Of a stretch of DNA of 64,000 bases, positions 9,583 to 19,112 are shown piece after piece. Position 1 is the first letter of the stretch. The number at the start of each line of letters is the position of its first letter. This stretch comes from Maritimibacter dapengensis. Lineage in GTDB: Bacteria; Pseudomonadota; Alphaproteobacteria; Rhodobacterales; Rhodobacteraceae. Location of the stretch: NCBI RefSeq assembly GCF_019218265.1, contig NZ_JAHUZE010000003.1, positions 434,001-498,000 on the forward strand. The letters run 5' to 3'. Under the pieces are notes generated by a model, which made no database searches, was not told the DNA's origin, and worked only from the letters and a program-made list of their open reading frames with translations. The translations under genes were made by a program, and so were the position numbers.

Positions 9583-10158
9583 ATGCAGTATCAAATCAGC
9601 GGCAAACAGATCGACATCGGCGAGGCGCTCCAGGTCTATGTGAAAGACGGCTTGGGGACTGTCGTGGAAAAATACGCCGAGCGCCCGACGGATGCGCACG
9701 TCATATTCTCGAAAAACGCTGGGGAGTTCTCCTGTGAAACGATCGTGCATCTGTCCACGGGATTGACTGCGCAGGCCAGTGCGCATGCGCACGATATCCA
9801 CGCGGCTTTCGATCAATGTGCTGAAAAGATGGAAAAACAACTGCGCCGATACAAGCGCAGGTTGAAAGATCACCACAAGGAACGGTCCAACCCGGTTGAT
9901 GTTTTTGAAGGAGCCTCGTATATCCTCGCGTCTGAAGACGGGCCCGACGAGTCGGAACCGGAAAGCATGGAACCGATGATCATCGCAGAGATGGAAACAC
10001 GGATCCCGGCGCTTTCTGTCGGCGAAGCGGTCATGCAGATGGAACTGGCTCATGCGCCAGTGCTTGTCTTTCGGAACGAAAAGTCAAAGGGCGTGAACGT
10101 CGTATATCGCCGCGAAGACGGCAATATCGGCTGGATCGACCCGGGAAACCAAGCCTGA
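9583..10158 (+). CDS. hpf: Ribosome hibernation-promoting factor, long form
   Basis: A 191-residue protein. Residues 1-110 form the HPF/YfiA domain (MQYQISGKQIDIGEALQVYV, ending in a basic helix KQLRRYKRRLKDHHKE), which binds the decoding region of idle 30S subunits. Residues about 130-190 form the dimerisation domain (APVLVFRNEKSKGVNVVYRR) that joins two 70S ribosomes into 100S particles. AAGGAGGAAAG precedes the ATG. ptsN follows 45 bases downstream, as in many proteobacteria; the 238 bases upstream contain no recognisable gene. Confidence 0.93.
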   Translation: MQYQISGKQIDIGEALQVYVKDGLGTVVEKYAERPTDAHVIFSKNAGEFSCETIVHLSTGLTAQASAHAHDIHAAFDQCAEKMEKQLRRYKRRLKDHHKERSNPVDVFEGASYILASEDGPDESEPESMEPMIIAEMETRIPALSVGEAVMQMELAHAPVLVFRNEKSKGVNVVYRREDGNIGWIDPGNQA

Positions 10159-10203
10159 GTGGGGCGGGCGCGAAAGACCTAAGGTCGGGTAGTAGTTGAA
10201 CTG

Positions 10204-10668
10204 ATGGATCTATCGGAAATTCTTCGGCCCGCCGCTGTAAAGGTGGTGGCCACGGTATCTTCCAAAAAGCGCCTGTTTCAGGATCTCGGCGACATCGTCG
10301 CCGGGACCTACGGCATTGATGCCAACGCGGCCTTCACGGCATTGCAGGAGCGTGAAAGTCTCGGACCAACTGGCGTTGGCAAGGGGATTGCACTCCCGCA
10401 CGCGCGGATCGAGGGGTTGGACAGGGTGGTCGGGGCGTTCCTGCGCCTTGAAAAACCCGTCGATTTCGACTCGGTGGATCGGCAGCCTGTGGATCTCGTC
10501 TTTGCGCTTTTTGCTCCTGACGGAGCCGGTGTCGATCACTTGAAAGCGCTCGCATTGGTTTCACGCACGATGCGCGACCAGTCGGTCGCTTCGAAATTGC
10601 GGGCGAACAACGACCCCGAGACCCTTCACACCATCTTGACGGACGCGCAGGCAATCCGCGCGGCCTAG
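10204..10668 (+). CDS. ptsN: PTS IIA-like nitrogen-regulatory protein
   Basis: A 154-residue EIIA-Ntr protein, the end point of the regulatory PtsP-PtsO-PtsN phosphorelay that tunes potassium, nitrogen and phosphate responses rather than sugar uptake. The phosphorylated histidine is in GIALPHARIEGL near residue 65. The gene lies behind hpf. Its stop codon shares bases with the stop codon of the convergent sulfotransferase gene (the CTAG at 10665-10668 serves both strands), so no terminator separates them. Confidence 0.9.
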   Translation: MDLSEILRPAAVKVVATVSSKKRLFQDLGDIVAGTYGIDANAAFTALQERESLGPTGVGKGIALPHARIEGLDRVVGAFLRLEKPVDFDSVDRQPVDLVFALFAPDGAGVDHLKALALVSRTMRDQSVASKLRANNDPETLHTILTDAQAIRAA

Positions 10669-12113
10669 CCCGCCTCGTTGCCTTCGCGGCCCCATTTCCG
10701 AAATCCGAAAGCCATATAGTCGCGCGCGTAGCAATTTCTCACGGCTTTCTCCACTTCCTCGTCATATATCGACGCAAGTGAATACGGCTCGTCCTTCACA
10801 GCTTCACCCAACGGCGGCGGGTCAATTCCGATTTCTTTCGAGAGAAATGCGAGACCTTCTTGAACCTGGGCTTCCCGCAGGACATGGTCCGGCGCGACGA
10901 AACCTGAAAAACCACGCAAGAGCACATCCTGCGTCGCCCAGATGGGTTCAACCGGATGCGCACTCGAACCTCCCAGTGTTCCGGCGACAAACTCCAGGAA
11001 TTTCAGGAACGCTGCCCGATGGCGCGGTCGGTCGTACTCCTCGCCGATAGGCGTATCCCACGGAATATCCAACCCGTATTTTTCGATCAGCCCGTGCCGC
11101 AACTCCCACATTGTCCAGGGTGTTTGATTGAGCACGTAGCGACAGAACACCGAGTGAGACCTTTCCGCAGGATGGCGCAACACGGTGAAGCTACGGCTCC
11201 CTTTGTTTCGGTTTTTCCATTGGCGAAGGTCTTTTTGCGTAAAGCCGGTCGTCAACTCGTCCCGTTGGACACCGTCCACCGCACCAAGCCAGTCCCTGAT
11301 TTCCTGATCCATAGCCCCAGGTATGGGCATGAAACACAGACCGGCTTCTCTGGCAGTCACATAGCTTGGCACGGTCGGCCCGCGTTTCGGTTCGAAGTTG
11401 GGCAAACGACCAAGGTCGTACCGGTCGATGTCATTGACCGTCTTCTCGACCTCCTCGAAATTCCGAACTTTGTCGGCCAGCGGCTCAGGATTCTGCTTTT
11501 TGAACTGGCCCGAAAGGCGCTCGAGCTTCTCGGTTTCTCCGAGGTATGCCGCTAGCCCATTCACCACGCGAATATCTTGGATATCTTCATAGTCGATATG
11601 AAATCCGGCCTGCCCGCTGATTTGAAGTCTCCGAGCAATATTCTGTTGTCGTTCCTTGACGGTGAAATAGAAGTGCTTGAAGTCCTTTGGATCGAACTTC
11701 ACGCGCCATGTCTTTCGGTCTACATCATCGCCAAGCTGCCATTGTTTCGTCGACCATGCGATCCGTTGGCTCACCCATGCGTCGACGAGGTTCCGTGTCA
11801 GGACAATCTTCGCGCACCGCCGATCCTCCATTACCAGATCGAAGACACGAGGATCGTGGTCGTGGAAAAGGCGGAAACCGGGGATTCCGTCGGCATTTGC
11901 CTTCATCGCCTCGATAAGCGCGATGGGGTCGGCATCACGCTGCGCCATCGTGATACCGAACAGTTCTGTGCGGTCCGGATCGACCAGCAGCCAGGGATTG
12001 AACGCTTCGCCGAAACAGGAGATGCCGGGAAACTGCTTGAGGTTCGACTCGAGGAAATTGGACCCGGTTCGCATTTCCGCGAGGATTACGAAATAGTCGA
12101 ACTGCCGATCCAT
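10665..12113 (-). CDS. Two-domain sulfotransferase family protein
   Basis: A 482-residue cytoplasmic protein that appears to carry two sulfotransferase-like halves. The N-terminal half begins with ILAEMRTGSNFLESNL, a PAPS 5'-phosphosulfate-loop motif, and has CAKIVLTRNLVDAWVSQRI as the 3'-phosphate-binding helix. The second half (from about residue 300) has SFTVLRHPAERSHSVFCRY, again like the 3'-phosphate site, but no clear second P-loop. It is the last gene of the galU-glycosyltransferase operon, six bases after the GT14 gene, so it probably sulfates the glycan made by its neighbours. The acceptor is unknown. Confidence 0.75.
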   Translation of the reverse strand: MDRQFDYFVILAEMRTGSNFLESNLKQFPGISCFGEAFNPWLLVDPDRTELFGITMAQRDADPIALIEAMKANADGIPGFRLFHDHDPRVFDLVMEDRRCAKIVLTRNLVDAWVSQRIAWSTKQWQLGDDVDRKTWRVKFDPKDFKHFYFTVKERQQNIARRLQISGQAGFHIDYEDIQDIRVVNGLAAYLGETEKLERLSGQFKKQNPEPLADKVRNFEEVEKTVNDIDRYDLGRLPNFEPKRGPTVPSYVTAREAGLCFMPIPGAMDQEIRDWLGAVDGVQRDELTTGFTQKDLRQWKNRNKGSRSFTVLRHPAERSHSVFCRYVLNQTPWTMWELRHGLIEKYGLDIPWDTPIGEEYDRPRHRAAFLKFLEFVAGTLGGSSAHPVEPIWATQDVLLRGFSGFVAPDHVLREAQVQEGLAFLSKEIGIDPPPLGEAVKDEPYSLASIYDEEVEKAVRNCYARDYMAFGFRKWGREGNEAG

Positions 12114-12119
12114 GATGTC

Positions 12120-13817
12120 CTACTTGACCAGATAAGGTTTGCGCGGTTTATGGCGGCTCTGCCGATCCGAGTTATCCACGGGGAAATCGCCCATCAGATA
12201 GGGCTGCATACCCTGGTTCTTGAGGTTCTGAAGAAACTGTCCGAACCCATCGAGCGACACCATGCGCGGTGCCTCCGTCAGCCGGTTTGCCTGACGGGCG
12301 CCAATCTCGTCGATAATGGTCTGAAGCGGCTCCATCGGGTTCTCAATAAAGTCTGCCAAGGTCCAAACACGAACACGGGCTTTCGTCCAGACGGACCGCA
12401 GGACCTCGATATGCTGCGTTTCGATACGCTGTAGCCGCGCCGCCTCGCGGCGAATGTCCGAAAAATTCGCATTGGAATAGAAAAGTGGCACTGCCCATGC
12501 ACCACTGATGACGCTGATCTGAGCGTTCGGGTCCTTGGCCACATCCCAGGAGATATCCTGATTGTCAGCAGGGCCGAACATGAAACACTGCCTTTCGCCA
12601 CGCGTGTTCCAGATCAAGTTGGTCAGAAAAGCGCGGGGGTTGTAGTCGCGGAGATCCGCGCTATCGACCATGGCACCGGCAAACACCTTCTGCCGACCAG
12701 AGTACTCCGCTCGTTCCGGTCCATATAGATGGCCATGAACCCTCGTCTGCGTCACCCGGCCAAGCCATTCTTCGAAGTCCTCGAACAATTCAGTGAACCC
12801 TTCGAAGATCGAGTATTGTGACGAGGTCAGCCCGTTCTCCCAGTTTTCATTTGGAAAGCGGCTTTGCATGTAAAGCCCCGGGCGCCCCTTCGTTCGTCGT
12901 TCAACGGCCTTCGAGAACACCCGGTCAATTTTGCCGGGGTTGGGCTCCGCTCCCGTAAAAATCGAACCATCATCCGACAGAAACCCGTTGTATAGCTTCT
13001 CGGCATGCGGCCAGATTTTCCGAGCAACGAAACAATCCGACCGTCGCAGGAGCTGCATGTGATCGTCGTAGAAAATGTGCGGCTTGCCTTGGAAATCGAA
13101 CTTCGACAGCGTGAGCGATCGGCTTTCGATATTGGTGGAATAGAGCCTGGTCAGGGTCTGGAAGTAGCTTTCGTCAGGTATCCAGACCTTTGAGAAATAC
13201 CGATCATATTTCTGACGATCTGGGTCCTCCAGGATTGCGGTCAGCGTTTGTCTGGTGAGGCACCACCACTGGCTACCAAGATGCGGTACCAATCCCTCGG
13301 GCACTTTGCGTTTGAAGTTCATCCGGCGTTGGAATCTGACGTAGCCGTCGAACGCGCGGCGATGCCTTTTCCAAGAAAACGGAAAACGAAAAATGAACCG
13401 TTCGATATCCAACCCGCCTACGGTCCATGGGACATCTTCGGTCGTGACGCTTTCGATGAAATTCGTCATAGGGCGCGCAGCAAGGTATTCCTTGAGTTCG
13501 TCGATTGGTCGAAGCGGAAGGCATGATCCTGACGCGAGATACACATGGCGAACCTCGGGAAACTCGGCGAGGAGCACCTCGGATGCTGTCTGACTCGCGG
13601 CCACGAGCGACCAAGTGCCCCATTCACAACTGAAGCGTTTGCAGAACTTGACGTTCGGAAGATCACCAAGCTGGGCTGTGAAGGACTTGTAGGCCCGTCG
13701 ATCCACCTTCTTGTCGACATGTATCACGACCGGACACTTGTTGACCGCCCAGTGCCGCGCCACCTCTGCAGCCCGGTCCAGCGAGGTGTGGACGAGCATC
13801 GCGAAACCGACGCTCAC
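12120..13817 (-). CDS. Core-2/I-branching beta-1,6-N-acetylglucosaminyltransferase family protein (GT14-like)
   Basis: A 565-residue protein. Residues about 1-270 match the Core-2/I-branching (GT14) fold: FAMLVHTSLDRAAEVARHW at the start, VYLASGSCLPLRPIDEL and GSQWWCLTRQTL, with the acidic WIPDESYFQTL. The C-terminal 270 residues are a separate domain found in Rhodobacteraceae homologues (DUF5928-type, recalled) of unknown role. Predicted to add a branching sugar to a surface polysaccharide. It overlaps the preceding gene by four bases and is followed closely by a sulfotransferase gene. Confidence 0.8.
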   Translation of the reverse strand: MSVGFAMLVHTSLDRAAEVARHWAVNKCPVVIHVDKKVDRRAYKSFTAQLGDLPNVKFCKRFSCEWGTWSLVAASQTASEVLLAEFPEVRHVYLASGSCLPLRPIDELKEYLAARPMTNFIESVTTEDVPWTVGGLDIERFIFRFPFSWKRHRRAFDGYVRFQRRMNFKRKVPEGLVPHLGSQWWCLTRQTLTAILEDPDRQKYDRYFSKVWIPDESYFQTLTRLYSTNIESRSLTLSKFDFQGKPHIFYDDHMQLLRRSDCFVARKIWPHAEKLYNGFLSDDGSIFTGAEPNPGKIDRVFSKAVERRTKGRPGLYMQSRFPNENWENGLTSSQYSIFEGFTELFEDFEEWLGRVTQTRVHGHLYGPERAEYSGRQKVFAGAMVDSADLRDYNPRAFLTNLIWNTRGERQCFMFGPADNQDISWDVAKDPNAQISVISGAWAVPLFYSNANFSDIRREAARLQRIETQHIEVLRSVWTKARVRVWTLADFIENPMEPLQTIIDEIGARQANRLTEAPRMVSLDGFGQFLQNLKNQGMQPYLMGDFPVDNSDRQSRHKPRKPYLVK

Positions 13818-14824
13818 GCCCAGTTTCCTTTGGACATGAGCCCGAGAATCTCAAGCTGCCTCCAGTTAATGTATTTCTCGGACCATTTGCACCAGAGGTC
13901 GGGGTCGCTATCCAGTTTCTCGGCGTACGCCCGGTACTCGTGGCTGGCCGCGTAATGCTGGCGCCTCTCCAGCTCCTCGGCAGCCTTGGGGGCGAACGTG
14001 TCGAGAAATTTTGCGTGGAGGAGACATCCTGATGCCTTTTCTCCCCCCCATTCGTCGTAAACCAGATTCAATCCGCGCGGGAGCAAGTTGTGAGTCGAGG
14101 AAACGTAGGTGTAACTGCGTTGCCATTTGACCAGTGGGATTTTGTTGAGTGCCGGTGCGCGGGCCGGATTGTCCGGAAAAAACATGCGGGCGCGCGGACC
14201 GCCCTGTATCCACAGGTTTCCGAATTTCGTGTTCTTCTCGATCATGTAATTCCCGGCATCGAACCAGCTCGCGATCTCGAAGGGGTCCTGACCTGCGGAA
14301 TACGGTTGCGACGACATCGGGCCCTTGGGGTACATATCCAGGAGCATGGCGCCGAAGCTCTTGATCGACGAAGCATCGAGCCAGTCGGTGAGGGCGCGAA
14401 GTCCGCGCGTGTCGCAAAACGGGAATACCAGAAACTCGTCCGGGTCCACTGTCAGGCACCAATGACCGTGCGCGTAGCGCCGCATCAGCCAGTTGAGCCA
14501 ATCGACACCGAAACGAGCCCTTTTATAGCCCGCCTTCGAAGTCCAGAGCGACACGTCCTCTTGCTCGGCAAGATACTCGCGCGTCCCGTCATCGCTGTCG
14601 TTTTCGACAAATACGAAATGGTTCACGCCCATGTTTCGGTAGTAACGCAGGAAATAGGGGAGCCGTATTCGCTCGTTCCTCGCCGTGCAGAAAACCAGAA
14701 TGTCGTTGGGTTTGATTGTTTCCGTGCGGTTGACGACAGACTTCATCTCGCGTCGCTTGCGGAACGCGCGGATGCGCCATCTCTTGCGAAGCATCCGAAG
14801 CCTGTATGTCCGCGCAATGCCCAA
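13814..14824 (-). CDS. Glycosyltransferase family 2-type protein (GT92/DUF23-like)
   Basis: A 336-residue protein with a very basic N-terminus (RLRMLRKRWRIRAFRKRREM). The catalytic domain shows ILVFCTARNERIRLPYFLRY, VNHFVFVENDSDDGTREYL and CLTVDPDEFLVFPF, the last with the DxD-like metal/nucleotide-sugar site. This arrangement is typical of the Glyco_tranf_2_4/GT92 group. The donor and acceptor cannot be told from sequence. The next gene downstream overlaps by ATGA. Confidence 0.8.
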   Translation of the reverse strand: MGIARTYRLRMLRKRWRIRAFRKRREMKSVVNRTETIKPNDILVFCTARNERIRLPYFLRYYRNMGVNHFVFVENDSDDGTREYLAEQEDVSLWTSKAGYKRARFGVDWLNWLMRRYAHGHWCLTVDPDEFLVFPFCDTRGLRALTDWLDASSIKSFGAMLLDMYPKGPMSSQPYSAGQDPFEIASWFDAGNYMIEKNTKFGNLWIQGGPRARMFFPDNPARAPALNKIPLVKWQRSYTYVSSTHNLLPRGLNLVYDEWGGEKASGCLLHAKFLDTFAPKAAEELERRQHYAASHEYRAYAEKLDSDPDLWCKWSEKYINWRQLEILGLMSKGNWA

Positions 14825-14861
14825 ATCTGCCCTTTCGACGCCTCGGCGCTCAATCCCGATA

Positions 14862-16073
14862 TCATAGGCAGTTTAAGACAATATTGAAATGAGCCTCCCA
14901 AGTTGGGAGCTTGCCCGTCACCACCAACGCTTCGCGTTCTTTCCGCGCGATTTTCTGTATTTCGTTCACCCAAGGATACAAAGCCTCTGGATCAAGGTAA
15001 ATGACATTGTTTCCAAATACTTCACGATAGACCGGCAGGTCTGAGGCCAGGACTTTCGTCCCCAAGCTGAGCGCCTCACCTGGAGGAAGACCGAACCCCT
15101 CGACGAAGCTGGGCATGAGGAGACCGTGCGCGCCTGCAATCAACGATGCCGTCGCCCCATCCGAAAGCGGCCCGAGTTCAACGACATTGGACGGTTCGAG
15201 ATCGAGACGGGCGAACACCTTCGCGTTGTTCCAACCCCGCGCACCGACAATGAACAACTGTGGAATCGCATCGGGCCTCATGGTGTCACGCATCGCTGCC
15301 CATGCATTGAGTAGCATTGCATGGTTTTTTCTCGGCTCGATCGTGCCGAGAGCTACGAAATAGGGTCTATCCAACCTTAAACCGATAGGTATTTGCGCTT
15401 TGTCCGGGGTTGGTCGTTCAATACCCAGCCGGGCGACTTCACCGGGCGGCACACGACCGAAGCGTTCGAATTGCGCTTCGGTCACGCCGCGGGTCGCATT
15501 GGACGTGTGGATCACAAGGTCCGCCTTTGCAGCGACCTGTCTCATCCGCGCTTCGAAACTGCTGACGGTCCCTTCCCGCTGCCAATGCGGATGGTCGAGC
15601 GGTATCGTATCGTGAACAAGCACCACGCAGTGTCCATCGCAGGACTCGTGAATGTTGTCGAACACGCTCGCCACAAGGTTCGAGTGACCGACATTGAACC
15701 AGATCGTTCCGCGCGGAAGATGTTTTGCAAACGTCTGACCGAGCGTGCGCCGCCCGGTTCTTGCAATCGCGAACCGGCGTAGGTCGGCCTCCGCGCCACG
15801 ACGACCGGTTCCGGGCCGCATGAAAACCTTCGTCAATATGTCCGGCTCACCCCACGGCACGTCACCGAGAATTCTCTGCGCCAGATGTCCGACACCCTCG
15901 CGGTCGAACAACGTGAACCCGAAGGAAGAACGCACTAAGGCAAAGAGCGGTGCATTTTCGCTAAGAAAACGTTTGAGATATGCGGCCTCGACCCGGTCGA
16001 TCCCTGTCCACGTTGGTCGACCGACGCGAGAGACCAGGCGCGACAAGTCGATCAGGCGCGCGGCCTCGGTCAT
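14862..16073 (-). CDS. Glycosyltransferase family 4 (GT-B fold)
   Basis: A 403-residue GT-B enzyme. The C-terminal nucleotide-sugar domain has PYFVALGTIEPRKNHAMLL, VELGPLSDGATASLIAGA and the E-x7-E motif in FVEGFGLPPGEALSLG, all classic for GT4. The N-terminal part has VLVHDTIPLDHP, a mannosyltransferase-like signature. It starts nine bases after galU stops, so UDP-glucose supply and glycan assembly are probably co-expressed. The protein ends soon after LPTWEAHF. Confidence 0.88.
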   Translation of the reverse strand: MTEAARLIDLSRLVSRVGRPTWTGIDRVEAAYLKRFLSENAPLFALVRSSFGFTLFDREGVGHLAQRILGDVPWGEPDILTKVFMRPGTGRRGAEADLRRFAIARTGRRTLGQTFAKHLPRGTIWFNVGHSNLVASVFDNIHESCDGHCVVLVHDTIPLDHPHWQREGTVSSFEARMRQVAAKADLVIHTSNATRGVTEAQFERFGRVPPGEVARLGIERPTPDKAQIPIGLRLDRPYFVALGTIEPRKNHAMLLNAWAAMRDTMRPDAIPQLFIVGARGWNNAKVFARLDLEPSNVVELGPLSDGATASLIAGAHGLLMPSFVEGFGLPPGEALSLGTKVLASDLPVYREVFGNNVIYLDPEALYPWVNEIQKIARKEREALVVTGKLPTWEAHFNIVLNCL

Positions 16074-16082
16074 CCCGGGCCC

Positions 16083-16964
16083 CTAGCCCTTCTCGACCAC
16101 CGTTTGGAGATACTCCATCAGCTCTGTGCGCAGTTCCTTGCGCTCCAGCCCAAAGTGAACCGTCGCTTGCAGATAGCCGGACTTCGAGCCGCAGTCGAAG
16201 CGTTCACCGTCGAAAAGAACGCCATGAACGGGCCGGCCCTGAGTAATTTCGTCTGCGATCGCGTCGGTCAACTGAATTTCGCCGCCTGCACCCTTTCGAA
16301 ATTTTCCAAGGTTCGCGAGGACCTCCGGGGTCAGGATGTAACGCCCGATCACGGCATAATTCGAAGGCTGTTTGCCGGTCTGCGGCTTCTCGACCATTCC
16401 CTTCACTTTGATGAGATTGCCAACCTGCTCTTCCGGGTCGAGCACGCCGTAGGCATATGCCTTCTCAGGGGCAACCTCCATTGCCGCGACCATGGAGCCA
16501 CCGGTCTCTTCATGCGCATCGACCATCTGTTTCAAACACGGCTTGTCGCCCGTGATAATATCGTCCGGCAGAAGCACGGCGAAAGGTTCGTCCCCGATCA
16601 GCCGGTTCGCACAATAGATCGCATGACCAAGGCCAAGCGCCTTGTGCTGCCGGATATAGGCGATGGCGCCCGAGCCCATATTGGTCGAGCGCAGGACATC
16701 GAGCAATTCGTCCTTCCCCTTGGCCACCAGGTCAGCTTCGAGCACCGGAGCGTTGTCGAAATAGTCTTCGAGCGCACCTTTCCCGCGCGACGTGACGAAA
16801 ATGAACTCCTCGATCCCGGCTTCGCGCGCCTCGTCGATCGCGTATTGGATCAGAGGACGATCGACGAGCGTCATGATTTCCTTGGGAATGGATTTCGTAG
16901 CGGGTAGAAACCGTGTTCCGAGCCCGGCCACAGGAAATATCGCTTTTGTCACTTTTTTTGTCAT
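16083..16964 (-). CDS. galU: UTP-glucose-1-phosphate uridylyltransferase
   Basis: A 293-residue nucleotidyltransferase making UDP-glucose from glucose-1-phosphate and UTP. The N-terminal signature is PVAGLGTRFLPATKSIPKE; further motifs are LLPDDIITGDKPCL, VEKPQTGKQPSNYAVIGRY and FDCGSKSGY. It heads the minus-strand operon galU-GT4-GT2-GT14-sulfotransferase. Its start follows about 130 bases of AT-richer upstream sequence, where the operon promoter is expected. Confidence 0.96.
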   Translation of the reverse strand: MTKKVTKAIFPVAGLGTRFLPATKSIPKEIMTLVDRPLIQYAIDEAREAGIEEFIFVTSRGKGALEDYFDNAPVLEADLVAKGKDELLDVLRSTNMGSGAIAYIRQHKALGLGHAIYCANRLIGDEPFAVLLPDDIITGDKPCLKQMVDAHEETGGSMVAAMEVAPEKAYAYGVLDPEEQVGNLIKVKGMVEKPQTGKQPSNYAVIGRYILTPEVLANLGKFRKGAGGEIQLTDAIADEITQGRPVHGVLFDGERFDCGSKSGYLQATVHFGLERKELRTELMEYLQTVVEKG

Positions 16965-17096
16965 ATCGCGTACCTACAATTTTTTCTGTCACGGACCGGG
17001 GTAACAACCGCAGGCTTCCCCGTTAACATTAGGTGGTTTTGGGCACAGTGATATTTTGTGCGCGGCCAAACGTCACCCAGTTATTGCGCGCGCTGC

Positions 17097-18314
17097 CTAA
17101 AATCCGCGCACTTGCCCGATCATTGCACGTTCACGCGCGACGCGTCGGGCAAAGCTTGTGGCGCAAACCAAGGGGTCGGCACGGTCTGATGGACCGAACA
17201 CTCCACCGCGTTGCTCCCAAAACCCGTCAGAGTGGAATTTGACCTGATGGGGGCGCGCAGTCGCGGATAGCTCCAGAACAGTTATTACTTCACCGCGCGC
17301 GACCCGTTCGCGTGCCTGTGCCTCAAGATCGCTGCGCGACCATCGTCTCCCGGCGATCAGTGTCGAGGAACCCGTGGCGGAGGTATCGAACGGTAGGAAA
17401 GGCGCAGAAGCCGCCTTGATTGGCACCAGGTCGGAAAGAACACGAGATAACCCGTCTGCGAAGCCGCGCTCGAAACCCCGCATCAATCGTCCCACGTCGC
17501 GAGGTTCCAACCGGCCGTCATTCAGATACCGGATAAGCCGGGATCTTTGCTCCAAAAAGGCTCTATTTCGGCCGAAATCTATCAAATCGGGCGCATGCTT
17601 GCGCAGGAATACGGCCGATGACGCGGCGATTTCCGAAAGGTCCAACGGGGCGCGGCCTGCCTTGCGCGTGGGTGAGGCGGCAAAGCCGTGGTGCACTTGC
17701 GCCAAAGGCACCAGCATAGTGCGGGCATCCGCGAGACGCAGGTTCACATCCGTTTCGTCGAGAAAGAAACGAAATGCGGGGTCGAATCCTCCAATGCCCG
17801 CAATCACGTTTCGGCGCAGGGCCATGTTGGTGCCTTCTGTCTTTGCCGCTTCGCCACCGCCGACCCGAGGCTGATACGGCAAGTCACCCTTCTCCACGAG
17901 CGGCCTTGCGACGCCAGTCCGGTCCACCACCCGGCCCCGCCATTGGAAGCTGATACCATTGCGTCCACGCACGTAACCGCCGGTCTGCACCACTTCGGGA
18001 TCGTCGAACGGCGCGGTGAGAAAGGACAACCAGCTCGGCTCCGGTACAGCGTCATCGTCAATGAACGCAACAATCTCACCTGCCGCGTGTTGGATGCCAA
18101 GATTGCGGGCTGACGAGATGTTCGGCTCGTCGAACGGCACGCATTTGATCCTGTCTGCCCAAGCATCCACCGCAGCGCAACCTGCCGGATCCGCGACCAC
18201 CACGACCTCGAAAGCGTCGTGCCAAAGCTGGCTGATGCCAGCAAGACAACGCGCGAGGAGTGCGGGGCGTCCCCGGCTGACGACTATGATCGAAACCCGA
18301 AGGGGCCCGGTCAT
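17097..18314 (-). CDS. Glycosyltransferase family 2
   Basis: A 405-residue GT-A enzyme: VSIIVVSRGRPALLARCLAG, PFDEPNISSARNLGIQHA, GEIVAFIDDDAVPEPSWL (acidic DDD metal site), and GGFDPAFRFFLDETDVNLRL. A C-terminal region of about 160 residues is not recognised. I chose the ATG at 18314, which overlaps the kdsB stop (ATGA), over an upstream in-frame start. Gene order cysQ-kdsB-GT2 on the minus strand suggests a role in a Kdo-containing surface glycan. Confidence 0.85.
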   Translation of the reverse strand: MTGPLRVSIIVVSRGRPALLARCLAGISQLWHDAFEVVVVADPAGCAAVDAWADRIKCVPFDEPNISSARNLGIQHAAGEIVAFIDDDAVPEPSWLSFLTAPFDDPEVVQTGGYVRGRNGISFQWRGRVVDRTGVARPLVEKGDLPYQPRVGGGEAAKTEGTNMALRRNVIAGIGGFDPAFRFFLDETDVNLRLADARTMLVPLAQVHHGFAASPTRKAGRAPLDLSEIAASSAVFLRKHAPDLIDFGRNRAFLEQRSRLIRYLNDGRLEPRDVGRLMRGFERGFADGLSRVLSDLVPIKAASAPFLPFDTSATGSSTLIAGRRWSRSDLEAQARERVARGEVITVLELSATARPHQVKFHSDGFWEQRGGVFGPSDRADPLVCATSFARRVARERAMIGQVRGF

Positions 18315-19111
18315 TCGATACCCATTTCGGCGAGCATGGCTTCGATGCGCGGCACGTCTTCGGGATTGTTCAACTCCCAAAAGCTCCGCCCGCGGGCGTC
18401 AACCTCGACGCACAGCATCGGCTGCTGGCGCTCCAGAAATCGCAACTGCTCCAACCCCTCGAACTTTTCGAGCGGTCCGGGCACCCAGCGCGGATAGGCA
18501 GCAAGCGCCGAGGGGCGATAGGCGTAAACGCCGACGTGGTGAAAAACCGGTGTCACGGCATCCGGTGCGAAGTTTTCAGTGGTGTAGGGAATGACTTCTT
18601 TCGAGAAGTATAGTGCCTGGCTCTCGATCCCCATGACCGCAGTCGTTGCTCCTACTCGTCCCGCGCGGCGATCTTCACGAAATCCATCCAGCGCGCGGCC
18701 GGAACAGCGAAGGACCGGTGTGGCGACTTCTGCCGTCGGGTGCGCCTTGAGCGCGGCAATCAGATCCTCGATGAACCAGGGCGGCGTCAGCGGCGCGTCG
18801 CCTTGAAGATTGACAACGATCTCATAGCGCGCACCAAGCGCATCCAGCGCTTCGGCGCAGCGTTCGGTCCCATTGGCGCAATCGGGAGATGTCATGACCA
18901 CGTCGGCCCCGAAACCCTGCGCGGCGTCTCGGATGCGGGCATCATCGGTTGCGATGACCACCTTTTCGACGCCAGCCACCTGTTGCGCAGCATCCCAACT
19001 TCTGCGGGTAAGTGATCTCGCCTCGCCGGTCGCCCCCACAAGCCGTGCCAGCGCCTTGCCCGGATAGCGGGTTGAAGCATAACGCGCCGGAATGACGAGT
19101 AGAACGGGCAT
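18311..19111 (-). CDS. kdsB: 3-deoxy-manno-octulosonate cytidylyltransferase
   Basis: A 266-residue CMP-Kdo synthetase. Motifs: LLVIPARYASTRYPGKALA (nucleotide-binding loop), VVIATDDARI, VVNLQGDAPLTPP and YAYRPSALAAY. CMP-Kdo is needed for the lipopolysaccharide core and for Kdo linkers of group 2-type capsules. It sits one base behind cysQ and overlaps the GT2 gene. The divergent ABC-2 permease 0.9 kb away fits a capsule locus, though Kdo use in LPS alone would also explain it. Confidence 0.93.
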   Translation of the reverse strand: MPVLLVIPARYASTRYPGKALARLVGATGEARSLTRRSWDAAQQVAGVEKVVIATDDARIRDAAQGFGADVVMTSPDCANGTERCAEALDALGARYEIVVNLQGDAPLTPPWFIEDLIAALKAHPTAEVATPVLRCSGRALDGFREDRRAGRVGATTAVMGIESQALYFSKEVIPYTTENFAPDAVTPVFHHVGVYAYRPSALAAYPRWVPGPLEKFEGLEQLRFLERQQPMLCVEVDARGRSFWELNNPEDVPRIEAMLAEMGIE

Positions 19112-19112
19112 C

